Assembly: GCA_963971425.1 (NCBI GenBank)
Contig: OZ020524.1
Coordinates: forward strand, 20,265,022-20,329,021
DNA from: Bryoerythrophyllum caledonicum
Lineage: Eukaryota > Streptophyta > Bryopsida > Pottiales > Pottiaceae
Direction: 5' to 3'
DNA length: 64,000 nucleotides
In this document: one piece after another, positions 38,520 to 49,041 of the stretch
How the letters are laid out: each line of letters begins with the position of its first letter
Position numbering within the stretch: position 1 is the first letter of the stretch
The notes under the pieces: generated by a model
Seen by the model: the letters and a program-made list of their open reading frames with translations, nothing else
Told to the model about the DNA's origin: nothing
The model's database searches: none
Made by a program: the position numbers and the translations under genes

Positions 38520-39458
38520 ATATGGAATAATTTTTTTTGTATATACATATTTTAGCTTTGAAATCTATCTTATATATAACCAATATAGAGATGATCTTGT
38601 GGCCAAAATTTCATTATGTATCAACAAAAACTCAATCCTAGGAAGGGTGTTGAAGTTGGAAGTAGTGGTAAACTTTCCCCTTTGTTTGTCACAACAATAC
38701 ATGTTGGTAGACTTGGTATATGGATTTTTGTGTAAATCTTTTGGATTTTGAAATTTTCCACACTTGTATTTGACGTGAAGGTGACTTCATACCCAAAATT
38801 TCATGGACAAATAAATTTTTTTGAATTCTTGGGAGGGTGTCAAAGTGGGCAACTATGAAACTTTTCTCACAACTAACCCCCATGTTAGTAGATTTTGAAT
38901 ATCTTCTTTTGAATACATTTTTTGGCCTTGAAAATTTTCCCACATGTTATCAACATAAAGGTTACCATGTGTCAAAAATTTCATGTTGAAATAACAAACC
39001 CTCAATCCTAGGGAGGGTGTCAAAGTTGGAAGTAGTAAAATGGTTTTTCCCTTTTTTTCTCACAATTACACATGTTGGTAGATTTGGGATGTGATTTTTT
39101 TTGTGCATTTCTTGGACTTGAAAATTTCCACACATGTAATCAACATAAAGGTGTTCTCACTCCAAAAATTCCATGGGCAAAAAAAATTTCCTCAATCCTT
39201 GGGATGGTGTCAAAGTTGGCGGTTGAGAAACTTTTCTCACAGCTACCCCATGGTGGTTAATTTTTAATATCTTTTGTTTTATAAGTCCTCTGGACTTGAA
39301 ATTTGGTATGCATGTTTTTAACATAGAGGTGATGCTGTTCCCAAAATTTCAGGATAAAAGAACAATTTTTTAGCCCTGTGGAGGGCGTCAAAGTTGGCAG
39401 CAGTGTGGGACACCATCCCTGGAATTGCCCAAACGCCAATTTGAATGTCACCCTACTG
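38517..39458 (-). repeat. Right TIR of element 1: five tandem units, inverted
   Basis: Inverse of 35741-36680. The marker GTCAAAGTTGG (or variant) recurs near 38650, 38838, 39020, 39208 and 39387, matching the five units of the left arm in order. Confidence 0.85.
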
Positions 39459-39460
39459 TA

Positions 39461-40038
39461 CAATAGGGTGACATTCAAATTGGCCGTTTAGTAGTTCCAA
39501 GGATAGTGTCCTACACTGCTGCCAACTTTGACACCCTCCCCAAAGCTGAGAAATTGTTATTTTACCATGAAAATTTGGGGACAGCATCATCTTTATGTTG
39601 AAAACATGCATACCAAATTTCAAGTCCAGGAGACTTATACAAAAAAACTTATGCAAGATCTACCAACATGGGATAGCTGTGAGAAAAGTGTCACAGCTGC
39701 CAACTTTGACACCCTCCCAAGAATTGAGGAAAATTTTTTTGCCCATGAAATTTTTGGAGCAAAAACATTTTTATGTTGCTTGCATGTGTGGAAAACTTCA
39801 AGTCCAAAAGACCCATACAAAAAATAATATTCCAAATCTACCAACATGTGTAGTTTTGAGAAACAAAGGGGAAAACCATTTTACTACTTCCAACTTTGAC
39901 GCCCTCCTTAGGATTGAATTTTTGTTGATACATAGTGAAATTTTTGGCACAAGATCACCTCTACGCTGGTAACATGTGAGATAAATTTCAAAGCCAAAAG
40001 ATGTACACAAAAAAGTTATTCCATATCTACCAACGTGT
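39461..40038 (+). repeat. Left TIR of element 2: three tandem ~180-bp units
   Basis: Units begin near 39520, 39700 and 39885 with CCAACTTTGACACCCTCC-type starts, followed by the same internal landmarks as element 1. Confidence 0.85.
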
Positions 40039-40089
40039 ATGTCCTCCATTAGCATCAATCACTGCTAGTAACCTAGAGGGCATAGAATG

Positions 40090-41034
40090 TCATAGTTGAA
40101 GGAGCTTTGTACCATTGACTAACTTCCACTCTCTTTCGAGAACTACCTTCCACACATCTAAGCTTCTAGGGCATTGTTTGCCATGTTGCACAACATGTTT
40201 TAACATCCTCCAAACGTTCTCGATTGGATTGAGATCGAGAGAGTTTGGAGGCCAGTTGATCTTTTCGAGAAGGTGGCTTTGTCTCCATTCTTCACATATT
40301 TTGCTCCTATGGACGGGTGCCCCATCTTCCATAAGCACTCCTTGTGGAATTTGACCCATGAAATGAACCAATTTGGCATTGTAAACCACTTCTATAAAAT
40401 CCTTAGCAGAACGTTGACCTTTAGGCATAAAGACAAGTTCTGACTTTTGTCCTCCGGCAAATGCGCCCCAAATCATTAAAGAAGTCCTTCCACTTTTAAA
40501 AGTAGGAGCTAGACAACTTGATGAATAACGCTCGTATGCACTTCTCCAAACATGAATTTGCCGAGAATTTTTTCCAATTTCAAAAGTAGATTCATCTGTC
40601 CAAACAACACGCTCCCACTCTTTTGCACTCCATCCACGGTACTTCTGAGCAAAAGCTAATCGTTGATACATGTGACGAGGTGTCAAAAAAGGTTTTTTGA
40701 CTGCAATTCGACTAAAAATGCCATTTTTATGCAAGACCCTTTGAATAGTATGTCTACACACTTGAGTAGGACATGAATTGGTAATCTTTGAGAGTGAAGA
40801 GCAATGATGAATTTTTGAGTAATGCACAATACTACGAACATCTCTATCACTAAGCTTTTTAGCGTGACTTCCACCGCAAGGTTTGCGCTTGTAGGTTCCA
40901 TCTTCTCTAAATGTTTTTACTAACCTTGTAACTGTTCTAATAGGAACTCCAATAGTAGCTGCAATTTGAACTCCTGTAAATCCTCCTTCACTCAAACCTA
41001 TGATGCGAGCACGAATTTCATCCGAAATTGCCAT
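40090..41034 (-). pseudogene. Tc1-like transposase with late nonsense codon
   Basis: 314 codons close to the element 1 transposase. All three catalytic residues are present: WTDES, MEDGAPVH and DLNPIENVW, with 34 residues between the last two. A TGA at 40090-40092 stands where element 1 has a Cys codon. The frame continues beyond it for about 24 codons with the same C-terminus, ending at the TIR edge near 40018. Only the extreme C-terminus is lost, so it may be the more nearly active of the two. Confidence 0.85.
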
Positions 41035-41062
41035 TATAAACTTATAGAGTGGGTGATGCTAG

Positions 41063-41240
41063 CTACAGCAGTAGAATAGGGGTTAGAGCAGAGCAAGGGG
41101 GAGAGAAGGGGGCCAAGGGGCTAGAGCAGAGCAAAGGGGGTTGCAGGATTGACACGTGACAATTGGCAGAGGAAGGAGAACAGGGCTGGAGCAGAGCAAG
41201 GGAGAGAGAAGGGAGCCAAGGCGCTGGAGCAGAGAGGAGA
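41063..41240. repeat. Purine-rich tandem repeat in element 2
   Basis: Variants of GCAGAGCAAGGGAGAGAGAA and GGAGCCAAGGCGCTGGAGCA recur about four times upstream of the minus-strand transposase. Absent from element 1, so it was probably inserted or expanded later. Confidence 0.7.
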
Positions 41241-41663
41241 GAGAAGGGTCGCCAAAACACAAGCCCATATGCATACATGAAAAATCGTTTTGCTCTTAAT
41301 CACTCATCATGTATGCCCAATGTGAATCAACACTCATGCATCCCACAATACAACACTCTCTGTTTTGAGGATTGTCTCAACATTCAGTCTATCACAAATC
41401 ACACACACCATTCCCTTTACATAGAGTTCAATAGATATTTAGAAGAAAAAATTTGTCATGTGTCTAATGCACACTTTATGGCCAAGTGGATTCTTCTCCA
41501 TGGAACACCTCTTCACTTCTTCATTTAGATGTTATTGATCTATTTGAGAAGCATTTATGTTTGGTGGCTTACTCACATGATTGAGTTCAATGAAAAAGCA
41601 TGAGGAGTCAAAGATATTTTGACATTTTCAATATGACCTTCAAATTGTTTATCATGGTTACAC

Positions 41664-42240
41664 ATGTTGATAGATATGGAATAACTTTTTTATGTATGTC
41701 TTTTGGCTTTGAAATTTATCCCACATGTTACCAGCGTAGAGATGATCTTGTGCCAAAAATTTCATTATGTATCAACAAAAACTCAATCCTAAGGAGGGCG
41801 TCAAAGTTGGAAGTAGTAAAATGGTTTTCCCCTTTGTTTCTCAAAACTACACATGTTGGTAGATTTGGAATATTATTTTTTGTATGGGTCTTTCGGACTT
41901 GAAATTTTCCACACATGCAAACAACATAAAAATGTTTTTGCTCCAAAAATTTCATGGGCAAAAAAAATTTCCTCAATTCTTAGGAGGGTGTCAAAGTTGG
42001 CAGCTGTGACACTTTTCTCACAGCTATCCCATGTTGGTAGATCTTGCATAAGTTTTTTTTGTATAAGTTTCCTGGACTTTAAATTTGGTATGCATGTTTT
42101 CAACATAAAGATGATGCTGTCCCCAAATTTTCATGGTAAAATAACAATTTCTCAGCTTTGGGGAGGGTGTCAAAGTTGGCAGCAGTGTAGGACACTATCC
42201 TTGGAACTACTAAACGGCCAATTTGAATGTCACCCTATTG
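41664..42240 (-). repeat. Right TIR of element 2: three tandem units, inverted
   Basis: Inverse of 39461-40038; GTCAAAGTTGG recurs near 41800, 41990 and 42170. Confidence 0.85.
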
Positions 42241-42311
42241 TACATGAACTCTGAATTTAAATTTGGCCATGAATTATCAAATTTCAGGTGGCATTTCAAA
42301 TAAGCTTTCAA

Positions 42312-42544
42312 CACCATATTCATTATATTGGGAGATTGGGAGCCTTCCAAAATATAATATGAAGCTTAAGTCGACCTAAACATGCAAATGTTTAGTGAAT
42401 TTACACAATGAAATTTGTCCTATATGTACAATATGGGTACATATTTAGCTCGAGTCGAGCTAAATGTGCACAAACAATTTCTATTGGGAAAACCATTCAT
42501 ACCTTTCAAAGTCCTGGAAATCTCCCAATATAATGAATATGATG
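42312..42544. repeat. Inverted repeat, ~25-bp arms
   Basis: CATATTCATTATATTGGGAG at about 42314 pairs with CTCCCAATATAATGAATATG at about 42522, leaving a loop of about 185 bp. It may be a small MITE, but no target duplication is evident. Confidence 0.55.
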
Positions 42545-44414
42545 TTTTTCGTATCAAGGTGCCCATTTGTTGTTTTGTGATTAATGAACTTATTTGGATA
42601 GTAAATTACAAGGATGTATGGAAACCCGATGTAAATTTTTAAAGTGCCCTCAATAGCTATAGTGAGACTAGATAATTGTTGAGGTGAGAAGGATGCCTCA
42701 ATAAGAAAATGTCATGTACATGATTCTACAAGTTCTATGTGGTGAAATATCTCTTCTCACGGTGACAAAAACTTGGGTAAATACCAAGGTGATAGTCAAC
42801 TAGGCTACTATGAAAAACGTGTGGAAGGGTCAAGGGCCGCACTCACGAGCGTTCTCTTGCTGCCATGTGCCAAACTTGGCTTCAATTTTAGACTTGTGAT
42901 GATGGAATGTGATTGTTGACTTTTTCAACATTATGAGACTCTTAAATAGTTAGAAATCCGCCATATGACCTGATCAAAAAAAGCATATTTGTTATTACTA
43001 CATGCTTGTCTCAGGTATCTCAAATCGGACAAATATACTTCTTTTGAGAGGTTCACGAGGTAAAATACTTTGAAGATTTCGAGACACGTTCATACCATAA
43101 TGTGTTCATACATTATGATTGAAAATTCTACATCTGAAACTTAAATTTAATTTTTTGGTAAAAAACATGTTAATTTTCACAACTCCTAGGGATTAATGAT
43201 TAATTAGGGATTAATGTTGGTTTTTGATTGTTGATAAGGAATTAATGATCAATTAGGGATTAATGTTGGTTTTTTCTCCAGATTCATATCTAAACTACTA
43301 TACCATACAAAATTCTATCTTGACATGCAAGATGTCCAAAAAAACTTTATTTTTCCATCACTTTCTTCAAAAACAAGTTTTTGGTACCTTGATTCAACAT
43401 ATATACTCTACACTGTATATGGTATATTTTCAGCCTTTGTAGTATACAATATACAATATACTCTGCCTCAGTTTTGAGTTGGGCCACCTACAGAACTGCA
43501 CATGTTCAATCAACACAAAGTCCAAAAAATCAACAGTTTGTCTAAGATATCTTTTGTTCACCTACCAATTTATTGGCCAGGATTTCTTTAGATTTTTTAA
43601 AAGACGGTGGGCATTCAACAACAATTTACAAAGGGCTCAAAAAAATTATACTAGGGAGTATTTCTTTGTGCCCAAAAGTGAGTAACCTTGTGGACTTCTA
43701 CCTATAGTAAAAAAATTTATAATACTTACCCAAAAAATATAACTACCTAAACATACTAACTTGAATAATTAAAAAATTAATGTACTTCCATTCAAATATA
43801 AAATGTTATTACTAATGAGAATTTTAAACATCTTATAAGACTTAAAGACTCCAATCTATCACACATGTATGGACGTAATTATATTATGTAGAGTATGAAG
43901 TCTTAATTATATTATGTAGAGTATGAAGTCTTAATTAAATTGGAAGTATAATGTATCGTAATGACTAAAGAACTTTTGAAGAATTTACTATAAGAGTTTT
44001 GAAGAATAATCATTGCAAATTCAAATTGTAAAAAAATATCCTTAAAACATGATTTTGTAAAAAAAATAAAAAAATTGTTTTACGAATATTTTGTTACTTT
44101 AAATTTGATCCTTGTAGAAATGTATAGTAAACAAATTGTAGTTTTAAAAAAAATGTATTTATTCCAATTGCAAGAAAAAAGGGAGTTCACAATCATAGGG
44201 AGAAATTAACCATAAATGAAAACAAGAATGAGTTTGTTTATAAAGATTCACGCTTCCTTTGGAGGATGAACGACATTATGGTACAAAGCATCATGGTTCA
44301 AAAAAATAGAGAATGGATCTCCGTGACCTTCTAAAATTTTATGTCTCCATAGGAATTCCGCAAAAAAAACTACCTAGTTAAGTGTTTTGGGTGCCTTCTT
44401 TGTTAAGCGACCGC
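42545..44414. other. AT-rich intergenic DNA with two short tandem duplications
   Basis: No gene seen. GGGATTAATGTTGGTTTTT with its flank occurs twice at about 43188-43275. A 32-bp unit containing ATGTAGAGTATGAAGTCTTA occurs twice at about 43875-43936. Confidence 0.5.
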
Positions 44415-44850
44415 TACACATGCATTTGTATGCACGCCGGTTATATGGTCTTTGAAAAACTAGCAGTGATTCACGGTGAGGTGGGTAAAAACCCAATTGA
44501 TTCAATCAAGGGCCATCGTATTTACTCCAACAATCACTAATGATAGTAATTCCGAGTTTAATGTATTGGTAAATTAAATTAACTAATGTCTTTTTTCCCT
44601 ATCTAGTACAACTGCTAAAAACATGCGTTGCACATTGCTTCTTTCTACTCCACCAAACACCCATTGCCCATCTCAACGTGCACCTTTATGATATTTGCGC
44701 TTGCCAAACTTTGACTCATCAATCTCAACAATTCCACCTATACCTCCAATTTTTTGAAAATTGTGATTTTCAAGTGCTTTGCTACAAATATCATGAGAAA
44801 AATTGTACCAATCAATCATGGGATTTTCACTTGTGTAAGAATCTACCATG
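44415..44850 (-). pseudogene. ISXO2/Merlin-like (IS1016-type) transposase remnant
   Basis: Minus-strand translation gives NPMIDWYNFSHDICSKAL, then GGIGGIVEIDESKFGKRKYH, then a stop and GQWVFGGVERSNVQRMFLA. Shifting frames continue with ITIISDCWSKYDG and THLTVNH, then FKDHITGVHTNACV. This is the order and spacing of the DDE domain of IS1595/ISXO2-like transposases (VEIDES, QWVFGG, IISDCW, HLTVNHS, PETGAHTN), the family of eukaryotic Merlin elements. At least two in-frame stops and several frameshifts show it is dead. Element ends were not found. Confidence 0.75.
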
Positions 44851-45699
44851 ATTTACCTTTGCTTGCAACCTCTACTTCAACTACACATAATTGTAAGCAT
44901 TTGAACAAGAGAGAGTTTTGACCCAAAAAAAAAACAGTATCGGTGCGAATAGAACAAGTTGCTCTACAACATCTAGTGCACCGCCATCGGTCTTAGTAGT
45001 GGAACGAACATACACTTTATTCACGCCAGCTCCTTCGAAGACCGGCGTTTTTTTTTTTTTTTTTCACCGCCATCTAACTCCATCAACTTTCGTTCTATCC
45101 CTCTCTCAATGCATTTGTTCACCTCACACACACTATAAGAAAATTGCGTTTTTGGAGTCGTCAAGGCTGCAACGTGTCATGTTTTTTGAGAGGTCATACG
45201 TTTGTCGAACAACGGCCGCGACACCTAAATTTTTTTTTGACATTGTATCAAACGTGTTCCTCTTAAAGGCGAAATGCATAGATATCACCATAGACAAACA
45301 CGTTTTGGAATACGTCAATAACAATGTGATCACGCATGAGTTCAACGCCATAGAAAATGTGGGAGGTCCATGTCAGCCCAACATTCATTTTCACTATGGG
45401 ATGACTGCAAACCGCTGCCCAGAAGCAAAAAACTCAGCAAAATTGGCAGCTCTTTACAAAGATAAGCAAAACTTGATTGTGTGGAAACATTGGCTTTGAT
45501 TACATGGGATAAATTATTTTGATAGACTTACAGGAACACATAAAACTAAAAATTTATTTATGGCTCAACTTAAATGCACATATTATATATATTTTGTATA
45601 CATAATATTTTTAACTTGATTAAATATGGGATTTTTTGCTCATTAATTTCAATTAGATCACACAACATGCTTGTTGATATGGAAATTCGAGTAATTTAT

Positions 45700-47720
45700 T
45701 TTTTAAATTCATTTTTCAAAAGAATGAATTCCAAAAAATGACAAATGTTTGAGTGGCCTTGGGTGGTTAAAAAATTATGAAAGTGGAAAAAAAATGGAGA
45801 AGGTGTGAATGGTTTTAATGTGTTTCAAACTAAGAGTGATTAACAAAAATTGGGAATGGTCGAACTAGTGTTAGGTTGTTCTAAAAATTGCAAGAGCAAC
45901 TAAGAAAATGGGTAAGGTGAAAGTAGTCTTTGGGATTAGGAAAATTGAAAAGAGTGAACTAAAAAAAATAGGTAAGGTTTAGAGTTGTTGGGTTGTTTTA
46001 AAAATTTGAAGAATTAGACAAACATTTTACGGAAATGAATTAAGTGGAATGTAAAAGTTTTTTAATATGTTCCTACCATCAATAGAAAAAAACTAGAAAT
46101 GTACAAGCGGTCTTTAGGTTTAGGGTAGCTCAAAAGACTGAATAAAAAACTTTGGGAATGGTTGGCGAGGTCTTGGGATCTTCTAAGAATTCCAAGAGTA
46201 AACGAATAAAATGGAAAAGGTGTAGGTGGTCTTCGAGTTTTTTAAAACTCACAAGAATGAATAAGTTTTATTAGGAAAGGTGTAAGTTGTCTTCGGGTAT
46301 GTGTTTACAAGTTACAATACTCAGAAAAGTGGATACATAAATGAACCAGGTGGCAATGGGTCTTAGGGTGTTCCATACATAAATTAAGTGATTAAAGAGA
46401 ATGGAAAGGTGAAAGTGGTCTTTAGGCATCTTAAAATTCACAAAAATATATAAATAAAATTAGGTAAGTTACAAGTTGTCTTTTGGATAAATTATTTAAT
46501 GGACTTACATTTAAAACTAAAAATATGTTAATGGCTCAACTTAAATGCACATGTTACAAATATTTTGTATACATAATATTTTTAAGTTGATTGAATATGG
46601 GATTATTTGCTCATTAATTTAAATAATATCACAGAGCATGCTTGTTGATACATTAGTTCCAGTAATTCATTTTTTAAACTCATGAACTCAGTGGCAAATG
46701 TTTGAGTGGTTATTAAAAATTGCGAAAGTGGGGGAAAAAATGGGGAAGGTGAAAGTGGTCTTTAAGTTTAGCATAACTAATACAAGTGAATAAAAAAAAA
46801 TGGATAAGGTTTAGAGTTGTTGGGTTGTTTTAAAAATATGATGACAAATGTAAATGACAGCATATTGCCGTTAAAAATAAAGCAAAATGGATGAATTGGT
46901 TTTGGGCTTCTCTGAAAATTGCAAGAGTGAATGTAAAAAATGGAGAATGAATAAGTGGTCTTTGGTTCAAGAAAATCTCAAAAAAGTGAATAAAAAAGTA
47001 AGAAATGGTTGAATTGGTCTTCAAGTGTTTCTTACATCCCAAGATTTAAAATAAATAAGAATGCATGAGTGCTTATTGGGTGTTTTTTAAATTGAAACTC
47101 ATTGAAGAAATAATTGGGAAACATTGAAGTGCTCTTCATATGTTTGGAAACTTGGAAGGTTTAAAAAAGTAAAATGGGAACGCATAAGTGGTCTTGGGCT
47201 CTTAAAAAAATTGCCAGAGTAACTAAAAAAATTGGGAAATTAAATAGAGGTCTTTTGTTTAGTCAAAATGAAAAGAGTGAATAGAAAAAATGGAAAATGG
47301 GTAAAGTGATCTTGAAGGGTTTCAAAGATCTGAATAATGAATAAAAATTTGGAAATGTGTAAGTGTTTTTTGGGTCTTTTAAAATTGCCCCAAGTCTAAA
47401 GAAAAAAATGGGAAATCTTGAAGTACTCTTTGGATGTTTGGAAACTTAAAAGGTTAAAAACAAAAAACATGCAAATGGATGAAGTGGCCTTGGGCTCTTC
47501 ACAAATTTGCAGGGTCGAATGACAAAAATTGGGAAATTGTCAAGTAGTTTACCATTTAGTTAAAACTGAAAACAAAGAATAAAAATAATGGAAAATGGTT
47601 GAATCGCTCATGGGTATAGGAAAAAGTCTCAATTTTATATTAAATGAAGGGAAAGTGTGTAAATGCTCATTGAATGTTTTAAAATTGAAAATATTGATTT
47701 AAAAAAAAGGCAAAGGTTGT
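45700..47720. repeat. Degenerate tandem repeat array with a higher-order duplication
   Basis: About 2 kb of loosely repeated units of roughly 70-80 bp, with recurring AAAATGGGAAAGGTGAAAGT, GGTCTTTGGG and GCAAGAGTGAAT-like motifs. A segment of about 140 bp at 45530-45670 (ATGGCTCAACTTAAATGCAC, then TTTGTATACATAATATTTTT) recurs at 46500-46645, so part of the array was duplicated with a period near 970 bp. No coding function seen. Confidence 0.65.
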
Positions 47721-48921
47721 CGGAAAAATGGGGTGTTTATAAAGTTGAAATAGTAAATCCAAAAGTTCTACATGAAACTACTTAACGGAGGCAACATATT
47801 CTGGACTTCCTTATCACATTGTTCATTTTCTTTGGCCTAGCCACTTCTTCATTGTTCTCATTTTCAGTACAGACATTTCAAAATGTTGATGAATAGAGCT
47901 ATGTATATTCCTCAATTACACATTGGATAAACTTGAAACAAATTCAAAGAGTTGCAAAGGACGCAACAACTTGAAGAGAACAGAGAACCACACATGTTGT
48001 AATAATGGCTTTCCTATATTGCAAAATACACCATAATCAATAATATTCAAATCATTCACTTACAACTTAAAGTTTGTCAACTATAGTTGTCATTACAATT
48101 GCCATCATTTATAATTGGACATCACTGAAGACGTCACCAAATATGTGTATGAAAACATCAATACAAACATGTAGGAAGTATCCAAAATGATGTCACTCAT
48201 AACATTGGTGTCCACATTCATGACTACGTCATCTTCAACGGAATTGCTGTAGAGAACTGCCTAGAGCATAAGTATTTAAACAAGAGGACGAACATCATGC
48301 AAGGCCAAATCATTTTCCATCCATAGTGGAAGAAATATGTCACTGGTAAGGAAGAACCAAAGGGCGACTTATTCAAAAACGGCCAACAAATTACCCACAC
48401 TTTACTTTTGAGAGTGTGGATGAGAACAAACTGAACTTAGGTGATAGCGGTGGGAGGTGAGGAGCGGCAAAGCTCACTACAACGCTAAGAGGAGGGAGAT
48501 TAGGAGAACAACAAGGGATAAAGAGAGGTGACTTGAAGGTGCTGGAGCAAAGCAACGGCGGTTATGGCGGGGCCAAGGGTTCAGCGATGGAGTGGTGACG
48601 ACAGAGCTAACTGGAAGCAAGACAATTTGTAGTAGATCAAGACGGCAAGGGGAGAGCTCAAAGGGAAGTAGAATAAGGGCAGAAGGAGGTCTAGCCATAG
48701 CCGGCTAACCCAAACCATAGCTAACCTCAGCCATGGCTAGGAAGCCCTAGCCATAGCCGAGTTCAGTGTTTGCCATTGTGGAGAGGCAACTTTAGCAACA
48801 AAGGCGAACCCAAGAAATTTTAAGTTTACACATTAGTACCTCCTTCTCTTCTTCTTTTTTATCCTCAAAAAGGAGTTATTGACGTCCTTGATGTAAATGT
48901 GTGCACTCTGTCACGTAGACC
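47721..48921. other. Intergenic, no gene supported
   Basis: The minus-strand frame at 48477-48698 lies in a low-complexity GC-richer patch with GCCATAGCC/GCCATGGCT repeats. No domain was recognised. Confidence 0.4.
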
Positions 48922-49041
48922 ATGGTGCTAGGGAGGCTACCGTTTGATCCCGAGGTAGATGCGGAAGTGGCAAAGGAGTACCAACCGCAACAAGAGGACA
49001 AACACAAGGTCCATCCTCATTATGCAACAGAGATTGAGAAG
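48922..49041 (+). other. Possible orphan exon or gene fragment
   Basis: ATG at 48922 opens exactly 40 codons rich in Glu/Gln/Lys (MVLGRLPFDPEVDAEVAK...) and ends in AAG followed by a good donor GTACGT. A second coding-like stretch lies at about 49310-49490 (SLEKEIEAPGEPPTYPQHVA, KGPTPKPVGISKPPHVV). I could not join them with confidence and do not recognise the protein. It may be a captured gene fragment or a decayed retroelement. Confidence 0.2.

Larger units (their letters stand above)
35741..39458 (+). mobile_element. Tc1-like (DD34E) DNA transposon 1 with ~940-bp TIRs
   Basis: The ends are CAGTAGGGTGACATTCAAAT on the left and its inverse on the right, flanked by TA (35739-35740 and 39459-39460), the Tc1/mariner target duplication. 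The terminal inverted repeats cover about 35741-36680 and 38517-39458. They surround a unique region (36681-37511) and a transposase on the plus strand. Each TIR is made of five tandem units of about 180 bp. The right TIR begins at the transposase stop codon. Confidence 0.9.
39461..42240 (-). mobile_element. Tc1-like (DD34E) DNA transposon 2 with ~578-bp TIRs
   Basis: Ends CAATAGGGTGACATTC and its inverse, flanked by TA at 39459-39460 (shared with element 1) and 42241-42242. TIRs cover about 39461-40038 and 41664-42240, each with three of the ~180-bp units. The transposase lies on the minus strand. The interior at 41240-41640 is related to the unique region of element 1. Confidence 0.9.

Noticed and set aside
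35741-42240. One large 6.5-kb palindromic transposon
   Set aside because: The inner ends at 39458 and 39461 are complete terminal sequences around a TA, and each half has its own transposase, so there are two elements.
44918-45499. 193-codon plus-strand frame
   Set aside because: It contains a T-homopolymer-encoded Phe run, lacks any known domain or splice context, and adjoins a transposase fossil. Probably chance.
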